Shown here piece by piece: positions 34,809-45,412 of a stretch of DNA of 64,000 nt; within the stretch, counting starts at the first letter, position 1, and the number at the start of each line of letters is the position of its first letter. Origin of the DNA: Linanthus parryae. Taxonomy: Eukaryota > Streptophyta > Magnoliopsida > Ericales > Polemoniaceae. The notes under the pieces were generated by a model. The model was given only the letters and a program-made list of their open reading frames with translations, ran no database searches and was not told the origin of the DNA. A program made the translations under genes and the position numbers. The stretch is taken from assembly GCA_023055425.1 (NCBI GenBank), contig JALGPY010000001.1, positions 116,107,057-116,171,056 on the forward strand. The letters run 5' to 3'.

Positions 34809-36654
34809 TTACCCAGCTGTTAGACCAAGTGTGGAATTTGGAATCATACTCAGGATCAACCATATTTGGTGGTCTGACCCCTTTAGGAACCCGAATCTGT
34901 CTGACTTGTCCCTTGAGTTGAAACGGAAAAGTGTTCCTCATTATGTGAGGGTCTCTTCTTCTGGAAGGACAAGTCATCTTAACATGACCAATTTTGTTGC
35001 AAAAGTGACACTTAGGAGAAGTATTGTTTCCAGCTTTAACAAATATGGTATTGTTCTTTCTTGGAAAATTTGGATTGTATCCAATATCAGTTTTGTGAAC
35101 AGACTTTGAACTTTCTCCAAGAATCAAGTTCAACTTGTGTTCTGAGTCTGCAAGCTTGACTTTGACTAATTTAGATTCTTGAAGTTTCTCAGTAAGAGTA
35201 GTCTTTTGTTTATCTAATTCATCAACTTGTTGTCTCAGATTAACAAGTTTATCACTTAGAAAAGAGTTCTTAGTGACTACTTCTTCGAATTGTGTTTGCA
35301 AGGCTTTGAAACTGGTTTTCAAGGCCTTGAAGTCACCGTCATTTTTCTTCTTATAGATTTCAAGATTCTGATTCAGACAAACAAGATGTAAACTCTCTTT
35401 TGCTTGCTCATGAATTTTTTCTTTAAAAATTTTGATCTCTTTCAGATAGTCCTCTTCATTTAAAAGCATTGTTCTGAGGTAATCTGAGAGAGCTTCTTTT
35501 GGTTTTGAAATCAAACAGTTTACCATTACTTCAATGTTCTTTTCAGAACTTTTATCATGCTTGGCCATGAAGCATAGGTTGGCATGTTCTTCTTTAGATT
35601 CAGAGTCACTTGAGGTATCTGAATCACTCCATGAAGCTATCACAGCTTTCTTTCTTCTGTCCTGATCTTTCTTCTGGAGGTTCTTGCTTTTATTGTGTGG
35701 GCAATCTCTTATCAAGTTTCCTGCATCATCACATTCAAAGACGTTCATGTTTTTTGATTTACTTTGTGAAGAAGACTTACCTCTGTAGTCCTTGCTAATG
35801 GATGATCTGTTTCTTTCTTTGTTGAAGTATCTGTTTCCAAAGTTTTTCTTCATATTGAGGATTTTGGTCAAGTCTTTGGAAATCAAAGCAAATGGATCTT
35901 CATCATCCTCTTCAGTTTCAAGGCTTTGAGTTTTCTCATTCTCTTTGGCCTTAAGTGCTAAGTTCTTGACACCTTTTGGTAGCTCTCCATCGGTTTCATT
36001 CATGGATATTTCATGTGTCACGAGCTTCCCTTGTAGGTCATCAAGTTGTAGTGATGAGAGATCTTGAGCTTCCTCAATTGCAGTAGTCTTTGGTTCCTAT
36101 TTTGCCTTTGGTAGACTTCTTAGAATCTTCCTCACATTTTCTTCATTGGAAATATGTTTTCCAAGTGAATCAAGGTTATTGAGTATGTATGTGAACCTTT
36201 TGAACATTTCTCTAATTGACTCATCTCCATTCATCTTGAATAGCTCATAATTGTCTGAGATAGATGTTGATATTGGTTTGCTTGACTTGACTTGTTCCTT
36301 CAAATGTCACCACAAGCTTATCCCATATATCCTAGGCAGTCTTACAGCCTAAAATCCCTTTGAATTCATCTGTACTCAAGGCACAATACAAGATGTTAAT
36401 AGCTGTGTAATTCCTAGATAATTTTCTCATTCAGATGTAGAGAAAGAGTCTTTAGATTTGGGAGTTCTAATCCCATCTTTTTCTGTGTAGAAAGTGTGTG
36501 GTCCATCCTGAGTAATGGTCCATAGCTCTATGTCTTGATCAATGATGATTATCTTCATCAGAACTTTCCAGTGAGCAAAATTATCTCCACAAAATAGGGG
36601 AGGTCTGTTAGCAGTTCTTCCCTTTCAGAAACCACCATCACCTGCAGTACTCAT
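34801..36654 (-). pseudogene. gag: Element A gag
   Basis: Start ATG at 36654 (MSTAGDGGF, then TGA). The region 36303-36097 encodes the gag core up to KILRSLPKAK, then a stop where B and C have TGG. From 36021 the frame is open to the end: FECDDAGNLIRDCP (first Cys of the knuckle missing), an acidic Ser-rich patch, a coiled-coil segment and a complete second knuckle CHFCNKIGHVKMTC. It ends GTA AGG CAG TGA at 34801, with pol overlapping in the +1 frame. Confidence 0.88.
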
Positions 36655-36686
36655 GATCACCAGATGGTTAAATATATACAGTGATA

Positions 36687-36701
36687 CAAGCTCTGATACC
36701 A
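36687..36701 (-). promoter_or_regulatory. Primer-binding site of element A
   Basis: Minus strand TGGTATCAGAGCTTG, two bases from the LTR end; initiator Met tRNA type. Confidence 0.92.
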
Positions 36702-36703
36702 AT

Positions 36704-38237
36704 TGAAAGGGGAGTATGCAGGTAGAAATGCAGTACATATACTCTAGAAGGGGGGAGTGGTTGAATAGAGTATGCCAACATCTTGCAAAACTTGTAGAGG
36801 AGAAGAGTTTATGTGAAGAGCAGTGAAGTTCAAGGCCTTGAAAACAGTTTTAAGCATTTGGAAGAAAATACAGTTTGAAAGAAAACAGATAAGTCTTTTT
36901 CAAGGCCTTTAAAAGAATTTCAAACCCTTGAAAACAGAATAGTTTGAATGCTGCAAAAACTAAGTATGCAAATGAAACTATAAATGCAAGAGACACAGGA
37001 TTGATAGAGTTCAGTCGACTTGAACCTACGTCTTTACCTCAGGGATCTTCTCCCTGCAGGATTTTCAACACAATTCTTATTAATCAAAAGCTAAGCCTCA
37101 GATCTCAAGCACAGAGATATGCCTTACTCTGTTACAGCTTGTGGTTTTCTCTAACCTATCTAGTACCTGCTCTAGCTAACTAATTAACTAAGAATTCTCT
37201 ATTGTTCACTTTGAACAATCCTTGAGAATGAGAGCTAAAAGTAGTATAATAATGATATACAAATAAAGTACAAGTCAGAAGAACATTGGAAGTGTAAAAC
37301 TCCAGTGAAGAATGCAGTGATCTTCTGTGAGATGGATTGTGAAAATGATGTGCCTCTTTGGTGCTTGTCAATCCTTAAATGTGTCTCTCTTTTTTCCCGT
37401 TGAGTGTTGTTATATTGTTTATTCAAAATGAGCTCTATTTATACAGCTCAGATGCTCTGCAAATCTTCCCAGATTTTCAGCAACAACTTCCTGTTTTGTA
37501 GGCAACAACTTTGACTCTTTTAACAGCCTTCTCTAACGGATAGTTGATTATAATCTTATGAAATATTTTTCTGATATTGTGTTTAAACAGATTGGGAAGC
37601 TTTCAAGAGTGTCTGATTGATCACAAAATCACATTCTCTCCAAGTTTCATTTCCTACAAAATCCAGATTAGGAAACCAATCCTGCAAACTAGGAAATAAA
37701 ATTTCCCTGCAAAACTGAGTCAAACAGGTGGATTAAATGGTTTTAATATATAAAATAGTTTGTCTTTCATCATCAAATAATAGCAGATCAAGCATAGGGG
37801 TGAGATAAGTAGAATAAGATCAGAAGAGTTCAGAAAAATTCCCCCTAAGAATATGCATACCAGTCCGTCCCAGCTCTTTCTTCCCATCTGACTTTTTTGA
37901 CTCGTATCTGGGTCACTTTGACCGGGTGATTTGTATAGCAAAATAATACGATTTTTTGATAATTTTTTCACCATATTATAGAGCAACTTTTACTCTACAA
38001 CACCATGAAAAAAAAATTCAAAAAATTACATCGGTTTGCTATTCAAATCATCGGGTCAAAGTGACCTAGTGAATAGTGACAAAAATGAAATTGGGAAGAA
38101 AGAGCTGGGACAGAGTGGTACATGTCAGACAAATTCAAGGCCTATGCTATTTCAAGTCTGTGAAACCTGATTCAAGGCTTTGAAAGCTGGTTCAAGGCCT
38201 TGAACTAGCTCAAGCATGTGAATCCTGTGAACTTACA
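36704..38237 (-). repeat. 5' LTR of element A (1534 bp with MITE, ~1.27 kb without)
   Basis: Starts TGAAAGGGG and ends CTTACA on the plus strand, like both LTRs of B. It aligns with them except for the MITE at 37860-38118. The B LTR at 24600 preserves the empty site. Palindromic CAAGGCCTTG variants lie at 36829, 36899 and 38150-38205. No target duplication can be checked because A's other end is lost. Confidence 0.9.
37860..38118. mobile_element. Stowaway-like MITE in the LTR of element A (259 bp)
   Basis: Terminal inverted repeats of about 28 bases starting CCAGTCCGTCCCAGC and ending GCTGGGACAGAGTGG, flanked by TA on both sides. A longer inverted repeat follows inside (GGGTCACTTTGACCGGG against its reverse near 38050). 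No coding capacity. TA duplication and size fit a Tc1/mariner-derived Stowaway MITE. Confidence 0.85.
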
Positions 38238-38330
38238 CATACTAATGTGTGTTGACCATTTGCCATGCCTGCCAGATGTGTTTATCTTTATTTCATTACA
38301 TTTACTGACGACTTCAGTATATATGGATGT

Positions 38331-38870
38331 TGGAATAGATACCCTAGAGGAAATCTTATTTAGTATGAACGCTACTTTTAGCTAGAATATTCATTGTATT
38401 ATTTATGGATATAATTAATATAATGAAGTCCTTAGATTGCAAATTGTTGTTTATCTTAAATATCCCTAGTAAATTATACTGATTAATAAGATGATCATCA
38501 ATAGACTAGTATGTGGGTAGATTGATATGGAGATATCAAGTCTAGCACATGGGTATGCATTAGGATTAAGTGCATCTCGTACTTACAACGGTATTGTCAT
38601 CCTTAGACTTGAAGTCACTAGATCCTTTATTTGTGGAATATTGTGTTTTGATATCGTCAAACGCTACACCGTAACTGGGTATTAATAAGGGCGCATATTG
38701 GACACAAGTGGAAGCAAGCTTAGAGATGGTACTGATGTAAATAGAATTTGTCCCTGTCTGGCAAGACATAGATAAATCAATATGGGATATTGATGTTATC
38801 TGCATGGATAATACTATTCCCAGGATCGAGAAACTATACGAGTGTGACTTGTATGTCTCGTATTTCATTT
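38331..38870 (+). repeat. LTR-like fragment beginning TGTTGGAATAG
   Basis: The end (ATTCCCAGGATCGAGAAA and TACGAGTGTGACTTGTATG) matches 20383-20440, placing it in the same LTR family as 20349-21187. TGTTGGAATA is a common start for plant copia LTRs. No coding sequence; the right part is replaced by unrelated AT-rich DNA. Confidence 0.5.
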
Positions 38871-39790
38871 ACTTTTTTCCAGATGGTGTGATTTATTTTT
38901 TTCGAGATGGTGTGATTTATCATTTATTTTTTTCGAGATTTATAGCATTATCATTTTTTAACCTCAAATCCAAGCCTCTCCAAGACCCACAACAAAATAG
39001 AGGAATATACAAGCGAGTGGGCTTTTTAAGCTAAACCAAGGGAGCTATCTAGGTGGTGACGTAACAATATCCCCGGATACCCCTCTATTTCTTAGGCATC
39101 GCATGTGGTGCCATTGGTCAGCACCACTCCAATGGGCTACAAGTTTCCACCGCAAAAACGATTAGAATAAAATCTTTTTGTGAAGTTCAAATAGCTTTAG
39201 AAAATGCACCATTTATCAAAAGTAGAAGACGTCAAAGTTTATGTGATCCACTTAGCTTGAAGGACTTAAACATGAAACGTAATTTTAGTGTGTCGCTTTG
39301 TGAGAACGCATGATATCGCGGAATTTGGGATATTAGTGTAGATGTATTGAGTATAAGCAAAGAATTTCTTTTTAAAATAAAAATAAAAAGAATATGGACT
39401 AAGAGATTTCATTATTTGAAAACATCTAGCTTTCCGAAATTCCCCCTTTTTACTTTTTCTCATTTTTTTCATTTTTTATTTATTTATTAATATTATTTTG
39501 ATTTTTTTGAAATAAGCGACGCAACTATAACTTCCTAAGACTCAATAAATTTATCAAAGAAGACAATAAAATCTATAATCAAGATGAAAGGCTAAAATAA
39601 ATAAAACTACCAAAGAAAGAAGACAAAAAACTATGGTTTGACATGGGAAAAGGGTGATGCTTCTCATGAATGGTTCACACATTTTTTTCTCAATTTTTTA
39701 AATTTTCAATTTTTTTTGGATTTTCAATTTTTTTATGTAAATCGCTAATGAAAAAATAATCATGCAAGTGACCATTTAACCAAAATAAGT
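38871..39790. other. AT-rich non-coding stretch
   Basis: A small tandem of CGAGATGGTGTGATTTAT-type units lies at 38878-38940. The rest is AT rich with no coding signal on either strand; possibly the 3' part of the gag-protease element to the right, but no LTR match was found. Confidence 0.45.
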
Positions 39791-40041
39791 CTACTCCACC
39801 CCCCAACTTAAATATCACATTGCCCTCAATGTGTGAGAACAACGGAAGAGCATGTAAATTTTAGCAAGAGATAAGGAATAGAAGGACCTCATTTTAGCTT
39901 TCTTGGCCACCAAGCACCATCAATCCTCCTCCAAGAGCAACCTACAAAATTTAAATAAAAAAATGCAATAAATAGAGATAAACTAATTTATTTATGTACA
40001 ACATGCGACTCCTATATGGGAAAAGTCAATTCATGGAACTT

Positions 40042-40401
40042 TTAATTTCTTGTAGTCAAGACAAGCTTGCCTATGACTATGAGCATGAGTTGGGTCAAGT
40101 AACCCTCTTTCATTCTTTGCATTCTCAATTTTCCTTTCACATTCTCTAATATCTCAAGCACAAAAATTGGGGAACTAGTACCCGGATCAAGTAAATCAAA
40201 ATGTAATGATTTGAGTATTCCCTTCTTAATGAAAATAGCACTCTCTTGTTTTCCAAATAAATTCTTCAAAATGCTCATTTCAAAGAAAGTGCAAGAGTAA
40301 TCACACATTTTGATAGAAAAACTTGACTCATCTTGGGAATTTAAAATGAGAGAATTGTCACGAGAGAATTCAAGAGGAGGATCTTTACCACTAGTTAACA
40401 T
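40042..40401 (-). CDS. Unrecognised 119-codon ORF downstream of protease
   Basis: Open from 40401 to 40042, on the same strand as the gag-protease ORFs. I recognise no domain. Position suggests either the degenerate continuation of the protease polyprotein or filler after the deletion of pol. The start codon used is uncertain. Confidence 0.35.
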   Translation of the reverse strand: MLTSGKDPPLEFSRDNSLILNSQDESSFSIKMCDYSCTFFEMSILKNLFGKQESAIFIKKGILKSLHFDLLDPGTSSPIFVLEILENVKGKLRMQRMKEGYLTQLMLIVIGKLVLTTRN

Positions 40402-40529
40402 AATACCTTCAATGAGAAGAACATTTTCACTACAAAAAACTAGCTTATGATCCTTTTATAAAATATGAACACAAAATTTCTCACTCTTTAATTTCACACT
40501 TTCATTTAAGATTCTACCCCACTTCTCTT

Positions 40530-41850
40530 TCACAACAAAAAATTTATTTTCATCATAATTAATAGGAGAAATATGAAAGAAGACTTCAAAATTTTCACAA
40601 CCAACACTTGAACCCCCAACTTAGTTGGAGGTATCTCCATAATTTCTATTGGAGGGGGTTCTCCTAAAATGTCCTCTAAGTCATCACGAAACAAGTTATG
40701 GTCACTAGTCATGCAAATGAGATTATCATCAACCCCTAAACATTCATCTTTTAATTCCAAGTGAGGGGGTTTCAAATCATAAGTAGGAGGTTCCCTTATG
40801 ATGGAAGGTAACTCCATTTTCTCATGTAAATCAATATCACTACAAGAATGCTCATGGGTAGATTCTATAGGAGGCTTCACAAGTTCAAGTTGACTAACAA
40901 GACTAACACAATCATCCACATTAAATTCCTCACTCATGAGCAATGATGAGAAAATGCTATTTTCTTCACGTAAAAATTCCAAATCTTGCACAATAATATT
41001 ATCTATTCCATTGGAACATGTAGTAGGATCCTCAATCACTTCAACATAAGAATCAATCCAACTAATCTCACATATGTCATCATCATTTTTTGATTGATTA
41101 CTTTTGTTGAAGATATTAAGTTCTAACGTCATATTTCCAAATGTAATGTTCATCACACAATTCCTACAATTTATAATTGCATTAGAAGTAGCAAGAAATG
41201 GTCTTCCTAGAATGATAGGAATGGGAGAGGTGCCACTAGACAAAGGGGTAGTGTCTAAAACTATGAAATCTACCGGAAAATAGCATTGGTTCACTTGAAC
41301 CAACACATCCTCAATGACGTCTCTAGGAACTCTAGTGGACCTATCCGCTAATTGAAGAGTCACTCTTGTGGGTTTCAACTCACCCAACCCCAACTTTTCA
41401 TACACCGAGTATGGACGAAGGTTTACACTTGCACCCAAATCTAGCAAAGCATTAGCAATCTTATGACTCCCAATTGTGCAAGTGATAGTTTGTGAACCCG
41501 GATCTCTATGCTTTGGAGGGAGTTTATGTTGGAGAATTGAGCTCACTTGCTCGGTGAGAAATGCCTTCTTTCTCACTTGAAGAGTTCTCTTAAAAGTGCA
41601 TAAATCCTTGAGAAACTTGGCATAAGCCGGAATTTGCTTTATAGCATCCAAGAGAGGAATATTTATTTTGACATTTTGGAATGTCTCAAGGATGTCTTGG
41701 TGACTTGCTTTCATCTTATTGGCCACTAGCCTTTGGGGAAATGGTGGAACAATCATAATTTCTTCATTATCATCAACCACTTGTTTCCTTTTGCCAAGAC
41801 CCTCCTTAGAATCTTGCAAGTCATCAACTCTCTCTTGGTCTCTACTTTTC
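40530..41850 (-). pseudogene. Retropepsin of the gag-protease element
   Basis: Preceding the active site is a helical segment with LDAIKQIPAYAKFLKDLC, typical of Athila/Tat-type polyproteins. Then PPKHRDPGSQTITCTIG leads to the active-site segment ALLDLGASVNL; this family has DLG in place of DTG. The second block is PIILGRPFLAT. The tail carries PPPIEI and PTYDLKPPHLELKD, which normally precede RT, but RT never follows. The last ~30 codons look out of frame. Confidence 0.8.
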
Positions 41851-42070
41851 TCACACTCATCTTCTTCCTCATTTTTATTGGACTCCCCACTTGGAATTCC
41901 AACCTTTCCATTTCTTAAAACTGTATAGCCTTAGCATGCTCCACTTGATTGAAACTTTGGCCTCTTGGATTTTTTTGAGGTTGAGAAGGGAATTTTCTCT
42001 TCTCTTGAGCATTTAAAGTAGACTCTAGCCTAGCCACTGCATTTTTCAAATCTTGGTTGGAATTTCTCAA

Positions 42071-43135
42071 TTATTCATGAGAAGCTCTCCACTCTTGATC
42101 GGTTTGGTTTTGCCTAGCTATGAACCTTTCTATGGTGTCTTCTAAAGCACTCTTTTGGGGAGGGACATAAGTGGAACATGAGGGGTTCACTTGTGTCTCT
42201 TGGCCATGTTTCCATCCAAAATTATGATGACTCTTCCAATTGGGGTTATATGTGGTTGAGTAAGGCGAGTTGTCATATGACTTCCCAAAATTGTTGGAAT
42301 TGAGAACATTCACATGCTCACCCATGAGCTCTTGGGCTCTTAGGAAGTTGGGACAATTGCCTAACTCATGAGAATCACTACAAAAAGAGCACAATGCCTC
42401 ATTCTTAGACTTAAGGTAATGCATGCTCCTCTAGGCTTAGAAGACAATTCTTTTGAAGGATCATTCATGTCCCAAGATTGGAATTTTTCCCAAATCTCAT
42501 CTAATCAATCCCACCCCTCATCTTCACATTTCAAAAAGAAATCTCCCCCACTCATAGACTCGATTGTGTGCTTATGGTTGGATTGCAAACCATCATAAAA
42601 TGAGCTAATCAATCTCCATGTCTCAAATCCATGGTGAGGACAAGCAATGAGGAGATCCTTGAAGCGTTCCAAAGCTTGGGGAAGAGGCTCTCCCTCCTTA
42701 ACACAAAAAGTCACAATTTGCCTTTTTATGACATTAGTCTTGTAAGTGGGGAAACATTTCTTGCGAAATTATTTCTCCAATTATTCCCAACTGCCTATCG
42801 TCTTAGGTCTCAAGGAGTGAAGCCATTATTTGGCTTTATCCTTCAAAGATAAAGGAAACAACCTAAGTTTGATAGTGTTGCTAGAAACACCGGTACAACA
42901 AACCGTTGAGGCAATGTCACAAAAATCCTTAAGATGAGAGTAGGCACTCTCGGCCTCTAGGCCATGATACTTGGGCAAAAGTTGGATTGTACCCGGTTTA
43001 ACTTCAAAATTTCTTTCATTCAAAGGAACCACAAAGCAAGAAGGTGAACTTTGCCTAGATGGATGCATCAAATCTCTAAGTGTACGAAATGACATCATTT
43101 AGTTGTTGCTACTATGCCCATCATCTCCATCCATG
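42071..43135 (-). pseudogene. Gag of the gag-protease element
   Basis: Begins at MDGDDGHSSNN near 43132, then a stop, then MMSFRTLRDLMHPSR and a gag core (KYHGLEAESAYSHLKDFCDIAST, shown here only in part). Further pieces at 42714-42505 hold the FKDLLIACPHHGFE and IESMSGGDF blocks. A zinc-knuckle-like CSFCSDSHELGNCP lies at about 42390. At least four stops or frameshifts separate the pieces. Block order and wording are those of the Athila/Tat gag family. Confidence 0.78.
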
Positions 43136-43349
43136 ATTTCAAAGCTATTAAGTAAGCTTAAATCTTTGGAAGGGGCTAAGCTAATACTACCACTAATAGA
43201 TGAACAAAAACTAAGAGTATGTTTTTGTGATTTTTTACTTTTAGCTTTTTTTGTTCCAAAGTTCAAATCTGAACCCGGAATTTTCTTCAAGCGTATCTAA
43301 AAAAACAAGTAAAACAAGCAAGTAACTAAAGAGTAAGTCCTCTTAGCAC

Positions 43350-43370
43350 CAATCCCCGACAACGGCGCAA
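43350..43370 (-). promoter_or_regulatory. Primer-binding site of the gag-protease element
   Basis: Minus strand TTGCGCCGTTGTCGGGGAT closely resembles the TGGCGCCGTTGCCGGGGA site used by many plant Ty3 elements (Asp-tRNA type), with two or three changes. Confidence 0.75.
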
Positions 43371-44700
43371 AAAACTTGTTCGAAAAAGATAATCCCAAAT
43401 ATATTAGATATCGTCTCAATTAATAATCCGGTAAGACAGGAGTCGAATCCACAAGGATTGAGCAAGAGGAGACACTCTAAGCTAACAAAACTACTAAGAA
43501 ACTACTAAAAATCAAAAAGAGATTTCTCATAGGCTTTAGATCTAGCCAAGCTTCCAAATCCACCAAGTGAAAATTGATGGAGCAAGGATTTGTTGTATGA
43601 AACAATTTAAATAAATTAAGTAAACACTAGGCAATTAAAAAGAGATTGCGAAAAAGTTTGTAGAACTAATAAGAGAAAATTTGGATCAATTGGATCTCCT
43701 AGTGATTCATGTAACCCGAATTCAACAACCAACTCATTTGCTTGAGAGTTCAATCCATGAGTTCAAATGGATAAATCCAAATAAATGTTGCCTCAAGCAT
43801 TGAATATGCCTATTTCGATTGAAATCCACATACTCAATCAAGCCACAATAGAGATTCCTATTTCAACTCATAGAACTCAAGAATTCAATCCCTCAAACAT
43901 CAAAACACATAGCACAAATGTATTTGAGTCTCATGAATCAACTAGGATCACCAACCAATCCAACAAACAAGTTTAGCTACTCATGTTTGAGAGTGCAACA
44001 CAAGAGATATCAAGCATCTTCAATGATGATTTCATTATATTCATACTAAAGCTCAAGATACACAAGCTATTCTTCAATTTCAACTAAAAATAGCCAAGTA
44101 ACCCAGAATCATCAACTAAAAGTAGCCAAGTAACCCAAAAAATGAAGAACACTATGAATAACACTATGAAGAACAACCTTGAATCTGACCCAACTCTTCC
44201 CTTAGGTATTCTTGGCTCCTTAAATGCTCAAAATGAGCACGAAATCACCAAGAACAACCTGAAATCGATCAAGAGAAGAGAGAGAATCATAGGTTCGGCC
44301 AAGAATTTTTGTGAGGTGAGAGAGATTTTCTTCATTCTTCAAGTTCGGATTATATAGGGAGTGGGGAAGGGTTTCTTGGCCTCCTAGGAGTGATCTCCAC
44401 CCTCCAATTCATCCCAATCCATCTCTATCATTGATTTTTGGAACCTTCATGAACCCTAGGTCAAATTGGGGCTTTTGATTTGTTGTGTCTTGGGCCGAAT
44501 TATGAGGATATATAGGTAGAGCTCGGTCTTGGGAGCGTTTTGGGACAAATTTGAGCCAATTTGGTGGAGAAATGAGGCCGGGGTGAGGGTTTGAAGAGCT
44601 TGGGTCGAGCTCTAATGGAGGATTTTGTGGGTTTCTATGTTCTGTACGTGTTTTGGTAGAAAATTTGCACAATCGGTATGATTTTAGAAAATGTTTGACA
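43371..44700 (-). repeat. Probable 5' LTR of the gag-protease element
   Basis: Sequence beyond the primer site is non-coding and contains a GGAGTCGAATCCACAAGGAT segment (43439-43458), common in LTRs of plant Ty3 elements. A short direct repeat (AGTAGCCAAGTAACCC / AATAGCCAAGTAACCC) lies at 44090-44140. The outer end is not defined, and I could not find a matching partner LTR on the left, so the extent is a guess. Confidence 0.5.
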
Positions 44701-44828
44701 AATGGACATCAATATTAAAATCTAATTTTTTATTCCAAACTTATCAATTTAATCAATCTCATTAATGAAACTAGTTAGAATTTGACTGTTAAAACAATAT
44801 TTTCAAGGTAGAAAAAATTATCTTAACT

Positions 44829-44830
44829 TC

Positions 44831-44861
<31 letters not shown>

Positions 44862-44868
44862 CTCTTTC
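44829..44868. repeat. (CT)n microsatellite
   Basis: A run of CT dinucleotides, almost uninterrupted. A second short run is at 44961-44977. Confidence 0.95.
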
Positions 44869-45068
44869 GATATATGAGTACATCAAACGAGGGACGGCGT
44901 TTTGCAGCAAGAACTATCATATCTTCGACCACCATTACCACCGTTCTCTGACTACCATATATCTCTCTCTCTCTCGATGGCAGCAGTCAGGGAACCTCAG
45001 CTACATCAAAGTAGAACAAAACACAGAGCTTCCCAGAAATTTGCGGCAGACCACCGCCGGCTCTTAAG

Positions 45069-45412
45069 ATACCCCAATTGATTCTTTCGATTCTGAAGAA
45101 GAAGGGGAAGAACAGGTAGGGGAAGAACTTGGAGGGGAAGAAAGTGAAGAAGAGGAGGAATTGGACCCGGAATTAGAAGGTTTAGACCCTGAGGTCGTAT
45201 ATTGGATTCAGATTCATCAAATTCGAGTATTGTTTGATGAAAAACCAAAACCAGAACAACAACAATGGCAAGGACCACAAGAAAAACAACCAATTTATGA
45301 AATCCAAGAAGAGTTGGTAAAAAATTCTATAAACATGAACTTGCTAATGATTTTATATGAAATCAAAGGCTATAGACCCATATTTCTATGTATAAAACAT
45401 AGAGATCGATAA
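45069..45412 (+). CDS. Unrecognised acidic ORF
   Basis: Open from at least 45069, with an ATG at 45161, to TAA at 45410-45412. The first part is almost entirely Glu/Gly/Asp (EEEGEEQVGEELGG), then LDPEVVYWIQIHQ and a Gln/Lys-rich segment. I do not recognise it. It could be an exon of a decayed gene or chance coding in purine-rich DNA; no partner exon was found nearby. Confidence 0.3.

Larger units (their letters stand above)
21188..38237 (-). mobile_element. Sirevirus-like Ty1/copia element A (outer, 3'-truncated, carries nested B)
   Basis: Reading right to left: 5' LTR with a MITE, initiator-Met-tRNA primer site, gag, pol, and an env-like ORF that breaks off near 21200 beside an unrelated LTR. 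The PPT and 3' LTR are missing. Element B interrupts pol in RT, flanked by GGTCT on both sides. With B removed, A is about 7.9 kb. It is the same family as B and C: shared LTR ends, primer site, gag-pol junction and env-like ORF. Confidence 0.88.
39791..43400 (-). mobile_element. Ty3/gypsy gag-protease element lacking RT and integrase
   Basis: Minus-strand order: primer site complementary to an Asp-type tRNA (GCGCCGTTGTCGGGGAT), gag, protease, a short ORF, and a TTAAGTTGGGGGGTGG motif at about 39796-39811 of the kind found downstream of pol in Athila/Tat-like elements. Between protease and this motif are only about 0.7 kb, too short for RT, RNase H and integrase. It is therefore an internal deletion or a gag-only style non-autonomous element. 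Reading frames are broken. Confidence 0.65.

Noticed and set aside
45069..45412. Possible plastid-derived acidic coding sequence
   Set aside because: The Glu-rich composition suggested it, but I could not match any plastid gene with confidence, so it is left as unrecognised.
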